Shown: piece by piece, positions 1-8,839 of the stretch | Position numbering within the stretch: position 1 is the first letter of the stretch | How the letters are laid out: every line of letters begins with the position of its first letter | From: an uncultured Bacilli bacterium | GTDB lineage: Bacteria > Bacillota_I > Bacilli_A > RFN20 > CAG-288 | Length of the DNA stretch: 64,000 bases | Assembly: GCA_944349335.1 (NCBI GenBank) | Contig: CALVMW010000001.1 | Location: 487,671 to 551,670 of the forward strand | Reading direction: 5' to 3' | The notes under the pieces: generated by a model | Told to the model about the DNA's origin: nothing | Seen by the model: only the letters and a program-made list of their open reading frames with translations | Database searches by the model: none | Made by a program: the position numbers and the translations under genes

Positions 1-555
1 GCCTAAAAGAGCAAAACCGATACCAGCACCCATGATAATTCCGCCTAAAATACCGGAAACTAAATAGGCGATAGGAAGAAGCTGTTCACTAGATATTACA
101 GTTGAATTTGCTAAAGTAATATCCATTAAATGGGTAATATCAAAGATATGGATACCATCGATAACAGCAACTTCAATCAGATAATTAAATAACAATATAA
201 ATAGTGGGTTAAAGATAGAGAAAACTAAAGTTTTTATCGAATATTTAACACCTAAGATAAGAAAACCTAAAATAAAGAAAGCCCAAGTTAAGATGATAAT
301 ATACGTATCGACAGAAAGAATACTTAAGCCAGGAACAGCATTTAAAATGATGGCCATAGAAGAGATGCCACCAGAAATAATATTCATTGGAAGTAAGAAA
401 AAAGCGGCACCGATGGAATAGATAAAAGCACCAAAAACAACCATAAGATTGTTTTTTAAAAGAGAAGAAAATGTTTCACCAGCAAATTCACCTTTAACAT
501 CTAAAATAAATTTATTCCATCTACGTTTAAAGAATGCACCGATCGCTTTCATCAT
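1..555 (-). CDS. YitT family membrane protein (partial, C-terminus outside window)
   Basis: The frame opens at ATG 555 (or the adjacent ATG 552) and runs off the left edge, so only about the first 185 residues are present. After a basic N-terminus there are several hydrophobic segments with a GGISSMAIIL stretch and a GGIIMGAGIG repeat, which are the glycine-rich membrane signatures of the YitT (DUF161) family. The family is abundant in Bacilli and its transport or sensing role is not settled. The start codon overlaps the prfB stop (ATGATGA), so translation is probably coupled to prfB. A complete paralogue lies at 43686-44744. Confidence 0.8.
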   Translation of the reverse strand, partial: MMKAIGAFFKRRWNKFILDVKGEFAGETFSSLLKNNLMVVFGAFIYSIGAAFFLLPMNIISGGISSMAIILNAVPGLSILSVDTYIIILTWAFFILGFLILGVKYSIKTLVFSIFNPLFILLFNYLIEVAVIDGIHIFDITHLMDITLANSTVISSEQLLPIAYLVSGILGGIIMGAGIGFALLG

Positions 556-1674
556 TTTTTCTTCATCTTCTCCATAAAATCATAACGCAAATAAGAATCG
601 ATGAAATTTTGAATATTTCCATCCATCACGCTTTGAACATTAGTTTCAGAATAATCAGTTCGTAAATCTTTAACTAATGTGTAGGGACAAAAAACATAAG
701 AACGAATCTGTGAAGAGAAAGAAATATCTTTCTTAACACCACCGATCTTTTCTTTTTCTTCCTGCCTCTTCTTCTCTTCTAATTGGAAAAGTTTAGAACG
801 AAGCATATTCATAGCGAGCTCTTTATTCTGCATCTGAGATCTTTCAACCTGGCAAGAAACAACAATTCCTGTGGGTTTATGAGTAATACGAACAGCAGAT
901 TCTGTCTTATTAACATTTTGACCACCAGCACCTGAGGAATGATAAGTATCGATCTGTAAATCAGCGGGATTGATATCGATAGCGATAGATTGATCAAATT
1001 CAGGTATGACACTAACGGAAGCAAATGAAGTATGTCTACCTCCAGATGCATCAAAAGGAGAAAAGCGAACTAAACGATGTACTCCATTTTCTGAACGAAG
1101 ATTACCATAAGCCATCTTTCCTGATACTAAAAGAGTTGCTGAAGATATACCAGCTTCTTCACCTTCTAAAATATCAAGTATTTTATAACTAAAACCTGCT
1201 AATTCAGCATAGCGAGTATACATTCTTAAAAGCATGGAAGCCCAATCATGAGCTTCAGTTCCACCAGCTCCTGGATGAAATTCTAAAATAGCATTTTGAT
1301 TATCGTAAGGTCCAGAAAAGAAAAGATTCTTTTGGAAAATATTCATCTCTTTTGAGAGTCGACCTAAAAGAGTCTCACATTCAGAGTGAATACCTTCTTC
1401 ATCCTCTTCTTTTAAATATTCCAAATATTCAGAAATAGAAGATAGCTCATTTTTAAATTTATCGATAGAATTAATCTTACTATCGACATCAGCTAATTTT
1501 TTATTTACTTCTTTAGCTAAATCTGGATCTTTCCAGAAACTTGGATCGGCTGTCTTCTTCGATAATTCCTCACTCTCTTTTTTTAAAGATTCAAGGTCAA
1601 AGACAGCCTTGCAGATCAGTTAGCTGTTCATCTAACTCTTTAAAAAAGCTAGATAACTCAAATAACTCTTTCAT
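552..1674 (-). CDS. prfB: Peptide chain release factor 2 (programmed +1 frameshift)
   Basis: RF2 recognises UGA and UAA and triggers peptidyl-tRNA hydrolysis on the ribosome. The gene reads as a 25-codon zero frame from ATG 1674 to CTT (1602-1600), then an in-frame TGA (1599-1597); a +1 shift continues from GAC 1598 to the stop at 552, giving about 373 residues, normal for RF2. The shifted frame has the SPF stop-codon-recognition tripeptide (in RFSPFDASGG) and the catalytic GGQ loop (SSGAGGQNVNK). GGAAAG precedes the start. It lies 15 nt after secA, the usual Firmicutes order. The frameshift lets RF2 limit its own synthesis. Confidence 0.95.
1596..1608 (-). other. prfB programmed +1 ribosomal frameshift site
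   Basis: On the minus strand the sequence reads GGC TGT CTT TGA C: a slippery CTT followed by an in-frame TGA and a C, the conserved RF2 autoregulatory context. A short purine-rich AAGG stretch sits just upstream in the place of the internal Shine-Dalgarno-like element, although it is weaker than the E. coli AGGGGG. Slow termination at the poorly read UGAC lets the ribosome slip +1 when RF2 is scarce. Confidence 0.92.
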
Positions 1675-1689
1675 GCTCGGCTTTCCTTT

Positions 1690-4164
1690 CTACATAATTT
1701 TAGCGGTAGGATGAGATCTATCAAATCCTTCATCATCAGGAGTGATATTGCTCTCAGTTTCAGGATTAAATTTAACATTAGTTGGAATCTTCTGAGCTGT
1801 AGCTTGAGTGATAGTTTGCTGAGGACGCGGTTTAAACATAACATGGAGAAGATTACGACAAACATCAATAGAAATATTTTCATTCATCTTTTCAAACATC
1901 GCAAAGCCTTCGTTAGTATAAGCTTGTAAAGGATCTGTTTGCGCATAACTTCTAAGCCAAATAGCATCTCTAAGCTTACTCATCTGATCGATATGTTTTG
2001 TCCATCTTCTATCGATACAATCTAAAGTAACTGTTTTTTCAGCAAAATTGCGCATATCATCATTCCAATCTTTGCTGTGATCTTTATAAATCTTTTGAAG
2101 ACGAGCTGAAAGAAGATCAACTGCATCGACATAAGGAATATTATTAAACACTTCTGCTTTAATAAGCGTAGGTTCAAGAGAAACTAATTTTGCAGTATTC
2201 TCTTGAAGATCTTTGCCAGAAATAATCTTCTCTTGATCTCTCATAATAAATGAAACATCACAGATGGCTTTAGAAACTAAATCAAAATAAGAAGGGATAG
2301 TATCAGAGACAGACTTTGAGAAAAGAATATGATCTCTTCTTGAATACATGATTTTTCTTTGACGAGATAAAACATCATCGTAATTCAATAATTGTTTACG
2401 AGTATCAAAGTTACGTCCCTCAACACGCTTCTGAGCTTGAGTGATAGCTTTAGACATCATCTTTGATTGGAAAGCATCATCACCTAATTTCTCATACATA
2501 GACTTAAATGATTGAGGAGCAAAACGAACGAATATTTCATCTTGTAAAGAGACATAGAATTTTGAATAACCAGGATCACCTTGACGTCCAGAACGGCCTT
2601 TAAGCTGATTATCGATACGTCTAGATTCATTTCTTTCAGTAGCTAAAACAGCTAAACCACCTAATTCTTTAACACCTTTGCCAAGTTTGATATCAGTACC
2701 TCTACCAGCCATATTAGTAGCGATTGTAACAGCACCTTTTTGACCAGCTTGAGCGATGATAGTCGCTTCCCTAGCATGATTTTTAGCATTTAAAACTTCA
2801 TGAGGTATCTTCTCTTCATTAAGTAATTTATCAACAATTTCCGATTTTTCAACCGAGGGAGTACCGATCAAAATAGGTTGACCCTTTTCGTGACGAGCCT
2901 TAACATCAGCGATCAAAGCGGCATATTTAGCATCAGCATATCCGAAGATAGAATCGACATCATCCACACGAATAACTGGTTTATTAGTTGGGATGGGAAT
3001 AACACGCATATTATAAACTTTACGGAATTCCTCTTCCTCAGTTTTAGCAGTACCAGTCATACCAGCCAATTTATCATAAAGACGGAAGAAATTCTGATAA
3101 GTGATAGTAGCTAAAGTGACTGTTTCAGGCTTGATTGAAACATGTTCCTTAGCTTGTAAAGCCTGTTGAAGACCATCAGAATATTCTCTGCCTTTCATAA
3201 CACGGCCAGTAAAGCCATCGATAAGAAGGATTTCATCATCTTGAACCATATATTCAATATCCTTCTTCATAATATAATTAGCTTTTAAGGCCTGTTGAAT
3301 ACGGTGAGTTAAATCAGCCCACTGAGCATCAAAAAGATTCTCGATTGAGAAAGCTTGTTGAACAAGTTCTACACCATGATCAGTTAATGAACAAGTTTTC
3401 TTTTCAACATCGATAGTATAATCGCGATCTTTTCTTAAACTTTTAACAGCTCTATCAGCAGTAACATAAGAAGAAGCAGTAACACCGCTACCTCCAGAAA
3501 TAATTAAAGGTGTACGAGATTCATCAATAAGAATTGAGTCAGCTTCATCAACAATAGCATAATGAAGTCCTCTTAAGACACGATTTTGCACAGATTTAGC
3601 CATATTATCACGGAGATAATCAAAGCCGATCTCAGAGTTAGTTGTATAGGTGATATCGCAATTAAAGGCTTCTTGTTTTCCTTTAGCATCCTTTTCACGA
3701 AGGTTAACACCGACTGTCAATCCTAAGAAACGGTAAATATTACCCATCCAATCAGCGTCTCTAGAAGCTAAGTATTCATTAACTGTAACAACATGAGTTC
3801 CTTTTCCTTCAAGGGCGTTAAGATAAACAGCCATAGTAGCTGTTAAAGTCTTACCTTCACCAGTCCTCATCTCTGCTACATCACCTTCGTTTAAAACAGT
3901 AGCACCAAAAACTTGGACAGGATAAGGGAACTGACCTAAAACTCTCTTAGCAGCTTCACGGCTTGTCGCAAAAGCTAAAGGAAGAATATCGTCAACTGTT
4001 TCACCAGCTGCTAATCTCTTTTTAAGTTCGGGTGTCATCGCCTTTAACTCAGAATCGCTCTTATGAGCAAATTCCTCCTCATAAAGGAAAACCTTCTTCG
4101 CTTTCTTTTCAATTTTTTTAAAAGCGCGAGCGTCGATTCGGAACACTTTATCAAGGAAACTCAT
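1690..4164 (-). CDS. secA: Protein translocase ATPase SecA
   Basis: SecA is the cytoplasmic ATPase that pushes preproteins through SecYEG. The 824 residues hold the N-terminal nucleotide-binding fold with Walker A (RTGEGKT, about residues 100-106), the DEAD motif (VDEADSILIDESRTPLI), the preprotein cross-linking domain, the second motor domain (MAGRGTDIKLG, GRSGRQGDPG) and the helical scaffold. The C-terminal cysteine-rich zinc tail of many SecA proteins is absent; the protein ends in a short acidic linker. AAGGAGA lies a few bases before ATG 4164. It is cotranscribed with prfB. Confidence 0.98.
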   Translation of the reverse strand: MSFLDKVFRIDARAFKKIEKKAKKVFLYEEEFAHKSDSELKAMTPELKKRLAAGETVDDILPLAFATSREAAKRVLGQFPYPVQVFGATVLNEGDVAEMRTGEGKTLTATMAVYLNALEGKGTHVVTVNEYLASRDADWMGNIYRFLGLTVGVNLREKDAKGKQEAFNCDITYTTNSEIGFDYLRDNMAKSVQNRVLRGLHYAIVDEADSILIDESRTPLIISGGSGVTASSYVTADRAVKSLRKDRDYTIDVEKKTCSLTDHGVELVQQAFSIENLFDAQWADLTHRIQQALKANYIMKKDIEYMVQDDEILLIDGFTGRVMKGREYSDGLQQALQAKEHVSIKPETVTLATITYQNFFRLYDKLAGMTGTAKTEEEEFRKVYNMRVIPIPTNKPVIRVDDVDSIFGYADAKYAALIADVKARHEKGQPILIGTPSVEKSEIVDKLLNEEKIPHEVLNAKNHAREATIIAQAGQKGAVTIATNMAGRGTDIKLGKGVKELGGLAVLATERNESRRIDNQLKGRSGRQGDPGYSKFYVSLQDEIFVRFAPQSFKSMYEKLGDDAFQSKMMSKAITQAQKRVEGRNFDTRKQLLNYDDVLSRQRKIMYSRRDHILFSKSVSDTIPSYFDLVSKAICDVSFIMRDQEKIISGKDLQENTAKLVSLEPTLIKAEVFNNIPYVDAVDLLSARLQKIYKDHSKDWNDDMRNFAEKTVTLDCIDRRWTKHIDQMSKLRDAIWLRSYAQTDPLQAYTNEGFAMFEKMNENISIDVCRNLLHVMFKPRPQQTITQATAQKIPTNVKFNPETESNITPDDEGFDRSHPTAKIM

Positions 4165-4297
4165 CTATTTTCTCCTTCCATCAATGAATACACACCATAC
4201 AAAAATTATAAAATTGTGCCTAAATAGCCTATATAATATAAATCATAAGGCTAAAAAAATAAAGAGAAAAATGTATGAAGCCAAAGGATAGAAATCT

Positions 4298-4306
4298 TGA
4301 TATAAT
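4298..4306 (+). promoter_or_regulatory. Extended -10 promoter for the DegV gene
   Basis: TGATATAAT is a perfect TATAAT hexamer preceded by TGn. No convincing -35 hexamer is seen 17 bp upstream, which is acceptable for extended -10 promoters. It lies 31 bp before ATG 4337. Confidence 0.55.
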
Positions 4307-4336
4307 TTAATTGCAACAACTTAGCGAGGTAAACTA

Positions 4337-5167
4337 ATGAAATATAAAATAATCTGTGATAGTTCAGCTAATCTACTCTCTGAACATTATCACTCTAGTA
4401 ATGTCTCCTTTGATAGTGTTCCTTTATCTATATATATTGATGGTAAAGAATATGTGGATGATGAAAATTGTGATATTGAACAGATGATTCATGATATGAA
4501 TAATCCTTCTTCTAAACTTTCTTCTTCTTGTCCATCTCCTAATGAGTATTTAAAACACTTAGAAGGAGCCGATAAATTCATCATAATCACTATCTCATCT
4601 CACTTATCAGGATCCTATAATTCTGCTTATATTGCCCGCAATATGTACAAAAATCCTGATGATGTTTTCGTAATCGATTCAAAATTAGTTGCGGGAGCAA
4701 TGGAACTTATAGCAGATGAAGCTTTTAACCTTATTGAACAAGGTTTAGATTTTGAAAAGATCAAAGAAAAATTAACAAAATATCGCGATGAAAGAAATCT
4801 TCTTTTCGTTCTTGATAAATTCGATAACCTTATTAAACAAGGTAGAGTAAATAAAGTAGTGGGATTTTTAGCTACTAAATTTAATATCAAACCTCTTTGT
4901 TATGGTGAAGATGGTGTCATTAAAATCAAAGAAAAAGTTCGTACTATCCAAGGGGTTTTAAAAAGGCTTGTTATCAATATCGGGCATATGTGTGAGATAA
5001 CAAAAGATAAAGTTCTCATTATCTCTTCCACAAAAGCTAATAAAAGTGTTCAATTCCTCAAAGAAGAAATAAATAAATTATTCGAATTTAAAGAGATTAG
5101 AATTAGAGAAAATCGTGCTCTTTGTGCTTTTTATGCTATGGAAGGTGGCATAATTGTTTCATTCTAA
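4337..5167 (+). CDS. DegV family fatty-acid-binding protein
   Basis: DegV (FakB-like) proteins hold a fatty acid between two alpha/beta domains; in Gram-positives some members present exogenous fatty acids to the kinase FakA. The N-terminal motif KIICDSSANL, the SSSCPSPNEY loop and the ISSHLSGSYNSA segment are typical, and 276 residues is the usual length. It is a single gene with its own extended -10 promoter and a strong terminator. A second DegV lies at 56448-57338. No FakA homologue is in the window, so a FakB role is inferred. Confidence 0.9.
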   Translation: MKYKIICDSSANLLSEHYHSSNVSFDSVPLSIYIDGKEYVDDENCDIEQMIHDMNNPSSKLSSSCPSPNEYLKHLEGADKFIIITISSHLSGSYNSAYIARNMYKNPDDVFVIDSKLVAGAMELIADEAFNLIEQGLDFEKIKEKLTKYRDERNLLFVLDKFDNLIKQGRVNKVVGFLATKFNIKPLCYGEDGVIKIKEKVRTIQGVLKRLVINIGHMCEITKDKVLIISSTKANKSVQFLKEEINKLFEFKEIRIRENRALCAFYAMEGGIIVSF

Positions 5168-5195
5168 TTAAATATTTTTTACAAAAATTAATTAA

Positions 5196-5224
5196 GCAAA
5201 GGTGATAATTCCTTTGCTTTTTTT
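5196..5224 (+). terminator. Rho-independent terminator after the DegV gene
   Basis: GCAAAGG and CCTTTGC form a 7-bp stem with an 8-nt loop, followed by seven T. Confidence 0.85.
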
Positions 5225-5309
5225 GTAATTAAAAAATACACTTACTTTTGTATACTTTAATAAAAATATTAAATATTATATAATTAGAACGTATAAGGAG
5301 ATAATTATT

Positions 5310-5879
5310 ATGAAAACCATGTCTAAAATGTTGTCCTTAGTCGGTTTAACCGCAGTTTTATCATTAACAAGCTGTGCTTCTGAAATCACTTTACAAGAAG
5401 CTATTGACATCATGGAGACCTATGATCAAGCGGCTGTTAGTGAAAAATATGAGTCTGGTGAAGTTACTGGAAAAGCATTCGTACATGAAGCTACTGGTAT
5501 CTTCGAAGCCTCATTCGCTGCTGCTGGTCTTGAAGTAGGAAAAGAATATACAGATACATTCAGTGTTACTCCTACATGCATTACCCGTGATGATTTAAAT
5601 TTAAACTTAGATGATTTAGTTGGTGCCGGCGGCAATTTAGATTTTGATGATGACTATTATACCTTCTATAAAGTCGGTTCTAATGGTCTTCGCGTCGTTG
5701 TAAATGTTGAAGAACAGACATTAACTCAACCTGTTATTTCTATCAAGTGTGAGGGCGAATTTAATGTCAATGATGAAGGCCTTATGACTGATATGACAAT
5801 GAGTGCAGAAATTTCCATGGGTGAAACTAATACTGCTTCTGTTGAAATGTCTTACGAATACTCTTACACCCTTAGATAA
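5310..5879 (+). CDS. Small secreted lipoprotein of unknown function
   Basis: The 189-residue product has a basic start, a hydrophobic stretch and the lipobox LTSC near residue 23, so it should be a lipid-anchored extracellular protein. The mature part is acidic, rich in Thr, Val and Glu, and looks beta-rich with alternating hydrophobic residues; it contains a GAGGNLDFDDDYY segment. AAGGAG lies 9-10 bases before the ATG. I do not recognise a family. It stands alone between a terminator and the GH13 locus. A TATAAT at 5279-5284 could be its -10 element, with a poor -35. Confidence 0.7.
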   Translation: MKTMSKMLSLVGLTAVLSLTSCASEITLQEAIDIMETYDQAAVSEKYESGEVTGKAFVHEATGIFEASFAAAGLEVGKEYTDTFSVTPTCITRDDLNLNLDDLVGAGGNLDFDDDYYTFYKVGSNGLRVVVNVEEQTLTQPVISIKCEGEFNVNDEGLMTDMTMSAEISMGETNTASVEMSYEYSYTLR

Positions 5880-5941
5880 ATTAATTTAACGTTACTTTTA
5901 ATATTACTTTAATCACTAAAACAAAATTTAAAAGAATCTCT

Positions 5942-5950
5942 TGCTATAAT
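5942..5950 (+). promoter_or_regulatory. Extended -10 promoter for the GH13 locus
   Basis: TGCTATAAT contains a perfect TATAAT with an upstream TGn, 43 bp before ATG 5994. No good -35 hexamer is visible. The promoter and an AGAGG ribosome binding site before 5994 both look intact although the gene behind them is interrupted. Confidence 0.5.
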
Positions 5951-5993
5951 TAAATAGTAATATGTTTTAATTATAGAAAAACAAAGAGGTATT

Positions 5994-7580
5994 ATGAATC
6001 GAGAAGAACTTTTACGATACCGAGGATATCACCATATCCATCATTATTTGTATCTTTAAAAGAGTAAGGATATATTTGATAGACTCCGTATCGTAAAAGA
6101 ACTCGATTATTTTAAGTTTTTAGGTGTCAAAATAATTTGGCTATCACCTATCTATCCTTCACCTTTAGTTGATATGGGATATGATATTAGCGATTACAAG
6201 AGCATCAATACTCTTTTAGGAACAATGGATGATTTTGATTTGCTTATAGAAGAAGCAAAGAAAAGAGGAATAAAGATTGTGATGGATATGGTGATGAACC
6301 ATACCTCAAGCGACCATCCTTGGTTTAAAGAGGCCATCAATAATAAAAATTCACCTTATAGAGATTATTATTTCTTCCGTCAAGGAAAAGAAAATATAAA
6401 TAACTGGCAAGCGACAATGTCAGGTTCAGCTTGGACTGAATTAGATAACGAAAAAGGGACATATTACCTCCACCTTTATTCTGATAAACAACCTGATTTA
6501 AATTGGCAAAATCCTGCTGTTTATAATGAATTTAAAAATATCTTAGAATTTTGGTTAAAAAAGGGTGTATATGGTTTCCGACTTGATGTTATTACCCAAA
6601 TTTATAAAGAAAGTTTAGAAGATGGTAAAAAAGGAAAAATTGGTGAACAAGTAGGAAGAGAACACTATTTAGCTACAGAAGGGTGTCATAGAGTTTTAAG
6701 AAAGTTAAGAGAAGATGTTTTAGATAAATATAATGGAATTTTTATTGGAGAATGTTACGGGATCGACCACAATATAGCTAAAAGTTTTTTAGATAATGAA
6801 TTAGATACTCTCTTTTTATTTGAACTTACTCATACCTCTCTATTAAAAAATAAGATAAATATGAGAAAATTTAAAAAGAATCTAATTCAAGTTCAAACAA
6901 CCTTAGATTACAATGGCAACTTTTTAGAAAACCACGATCAGCATCGTTCTATCGGTCGTTATGTTAAAGATAAAAAGGGAGCCAAGATGCTTTTAACTCT
7001 CCTCTTTACTTTAAAAGGTATCCCTTTTATCTATCAAGGAGAAGAATTAGCCTTACAAGATTATCAAAACTTTTCTCCTTCTGATTCACAAGATATGGTT
7101 TATAAACATGTCTATAAACTATTAAAAAGTTACCACCTTCCTAATTTTATAGCTAAAAAGATTTCTCGTCTCTTTGGAAGAGATGATGCTAGATATCCTT
7201 ATCCTTTTAACAATAGTGTTTTCAATGGATTCTCTTCAGTTAAACCTTGGAGCAAAGTATATGATGGAAAAGAAAATAGAGAAGAAGCTTTAAATGATAA
7301 AAATTCTTCTTTATATTACTTAAAAGAACTTTATAACTTAAGAAAAAATGATGATGTGTTATGCTTTGGTAACATTTCATTTCTTAAAGATAATAAATTA
7401 ATATTAAGTTATATAAGAGAATATCAAAATAAAAAGAGACTCATCATTTTAAACTTATCAAACAAGAGAAAGAATATATCTAATAAAATTAAAAATCTAA
7501 AAAAAGAACTTTTGCTCTCTACTTCAAATAAAGAAAAAGATTATTTACAACATTATGAAGGAAGAATTTATTCACTCTGA
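5994..7580 (+). pseudogene. GH13 alpha-glucosidase gene (oligo-1,6-glucosidase type) interrupted by an in-frame stop
   Basis: From ATG 5994, which has an AGAGG ribosome binding site, codon 22 is TAA (6057-6059); the same frame then continues to 7580. The frame after the stop matches GH13 family 31 enzymes (WLSPIYPSP, DMGYDISDY), with nucleophile Asp in GFRLDVI (codon 198), acid/base Glu in IGECYG (codon 253) and the third Asp in ENHDQH (codon 315), close to the spacing in known oligo-1,6-glucosidases. The first 40 codons are degenerate: the usual VYQIYPRSF strand is not readable. An internal ATG at 6174 has no ribosome binding site and would lack the first strands of the barrel. Most likely a young pseudogene; a sequencing error at one base would not explain the poor N-terminus. 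Confidence 0.65.
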
Positions 7581-8068
7581 TCTTTCTTTTTAATTAATTG
7601 TCTTTCATCTTCAGAAAGATTAATTTTCAATGTTAAGATAATAGCTAAAAATATAAAAGATAAAACAGGGGCAATAAAAGAACCAAAAGATAATTCTATA
7701 TTCGTATCGTTATAATTCATCAAGATGGTATAAACTATCTCAGCTATCAGTTTTAAAGCGAAGAAAACTACTAATGCAAAAGATAACTTTTTATGATTTT
7801 CATCTTTTAAAAATGGATAAAGGATAGAAGGAATAAAAGAACAGATTGAAAAAATAAATGAGAATAATAACATTACAATTGAATAATGTAAATAAGTTGT
7901 CGGATCATTAAAATAAGCAAAGGAACTAAAGCCTGAAACATATTGGTCGCCTGTTACTAAATATGGTGCTAAAAAGAATAAAATAGAAGTGATAGAAAAA
8001 AGAAAAGAAAAATAGAAAATCAAACTTCTCCTAATAGTAAGACGCTTTTTAATACTTGATGATTCCAT
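7568..8068 (-). CDS. Four-helix membrane protein of unknown function
   Basis: About 166 residues with four predicted membrane helices and a basic N-terminal tail and charged C-terminal tail. I chose ATG 8068 because GGAGGG (8079-8074) is 5-6 bases upstream; an in-frame GTG at 8074 overlaps that ribosome binding site. It overlaps the end of the preceding unknown gene (stop at 8049), so the two are probably translationally coupled, and it converges with and overlaps the GH13 locus by 13 bp. No family recognised. Confidence 0.65.
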   Translation of the reverse strand: MESSSIKKRLTIRRSLIFYFSFLFSITSILFFLAPYLVTGDQYVSGFSSFAYFNDPTTYLHYSIVMLLFSFIFSICSFIPSILYPFLKDENHKKLSFALVVFFALKLIAEIVYTILMNYNDTNIELSFGSFIAPVLSFIFLAIILTLKINLSEDERQLIKKKDQSE

Positions 8069-8597
8069 TTTCACCCTCCAATAAATATGTTATTTTTGAT
8101 TCACTAGAATTAATACCTAAATCAACTATGTGTTTTAAATATTTATTTTCAAACCGTAAATACTTTCTAATATTTAGATAATCATCCTCATCTTTATATT
8201 TATATATATAGTAAAAATAAAATTCTACCTTACCTTTTAAGCCTCTTTCATTTCTTAAAAAATCAAGGAGCATCTTTTTTTCTACTAAAGCATGAAAGTG
8301 ATCGCTCATCTCAATATAATCTTTTAAAGCTTCATCATAATCTTTCACTCTTAAAAATGATAATTTTTTATCATCATAAGGGAAAATGATTGAGATTTTA
8401 TTATCTATATAGACGTCACCTTTAAAATATTTGTCATCTTTTACATAAGGAAAAAGAAGATGAAGATCACTGATTAAAATCTGATAATCCTTTTCATCTA
8501 TAAGTTTTTTTTCTAGTAAAAAAGAGAAGTTCTCTTCATCAGGAAGAAAAGAATAGTCATCTTTTAAGCTAAGAGCAACTTTAATATTTTCACTCAT
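8049..8597 (-). CDS. Hypothetical cytoplasmic protein
   Basis: A 182-residue, highly charged protein rich in Lys, Asp, Glu and Tyr, with no signal peptide or membrane segment. It contains repeated aromatic-acidic segments (KDDKYFKGDVYIDNK, YFYYIYKYKDEDDY). The ribosome binding site is weak. It is the first gene of a two-gene minus-strand unit with the four-helix membrane protein. Function unknown. Confidence 0.6.
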   Translation of the reverse strand: MSENIKVALSLKDDYSFLPDEENFSFLLEKKLIDEKDYQILISDLHLLFPYVKDDKYFKGDVYIDNKISIIFPYDDKKLSFLRVKDYDEALKDYIEMSDHFHALVEKKMLLDFLRNERGLKGKVEFYFYYIYKYKDEDDYLNIRKYLRFENKYLKHIVDLGINSSESKITYLLEGENGIIKY

Positions 8598-8716
8598 ATT
8601 GATATTTTACTATTTAAGAAAGATAAAATTAAGCAAGAGAACAAGAAAAAATGAAAATAAATCACCTTTTTACATAAGCATTTAAAAATAGCGATAAATT
8701 AGCTTTTTTTTAGATT

Positions 8717-8730
8717 TTTAAGCGTTTTCT
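8717..8730 (+). promoter_or_regulatory. cre-like site upstream of the pst operon
   Basis: TTTAAGCGTTTTCT matches 12 of 14 positions of the Bacillus catabolite-responsive element TGWAANCGNTNWCA. It lies directly upstream of the Pho-box array. CcpA control of pho genes is known in Bacillus; here it is inferred from sequence only, and AT-rich DNA yields chance matches. Confidence 0.3.
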
Positions 8731-8743
8731 TTCATTTATTATC

Positions 8744-8771
8744 TTTACAATCTCTTAACACTTCTTAATAA
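8744..8771 (+). promoter_or_regulatory. Pho-box array (PhoP operator) of the pst operon
   Basis: Three hexamers lie on one face of the helix: TTTACA at 8744, TTAACA at 8755 and TAATAA at 8766, each 11 bp after the last. This matches the Bacillus PhoP box, direct TT(A/T/C)ACA repeats separated by about 5 bp. A TTTAAT at 8785-8790 could serve as -10, so the array would cover the -35 region as in PhoP-activated promoters. The cognate regulator is probably the PhoP-like protein at 13582. Confidence 0.7.
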
Positions 8772-8839
8772 GTCTTTGCTTTTTTTTAATTTGGAAATTC
8801 ATTAAATTACTCATGAACTTAAAAAAGAGGAAAATTAAA

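Noticed and set aside
4164-4336. A clear sigma-A promoter for secA-prfB
   Set aside because: A minus-strand TATAAT is present but there is no fitting -35 or extended -10, so I did not list it.
6174-7580. A genuine GH13 gene starting at ATG 6174
   Set aside because: No ribosome binding site, and the first strands of the barrel would be missing; upstream the same frame still shows homology (WLSPIYPSP) and a good start at 5994.
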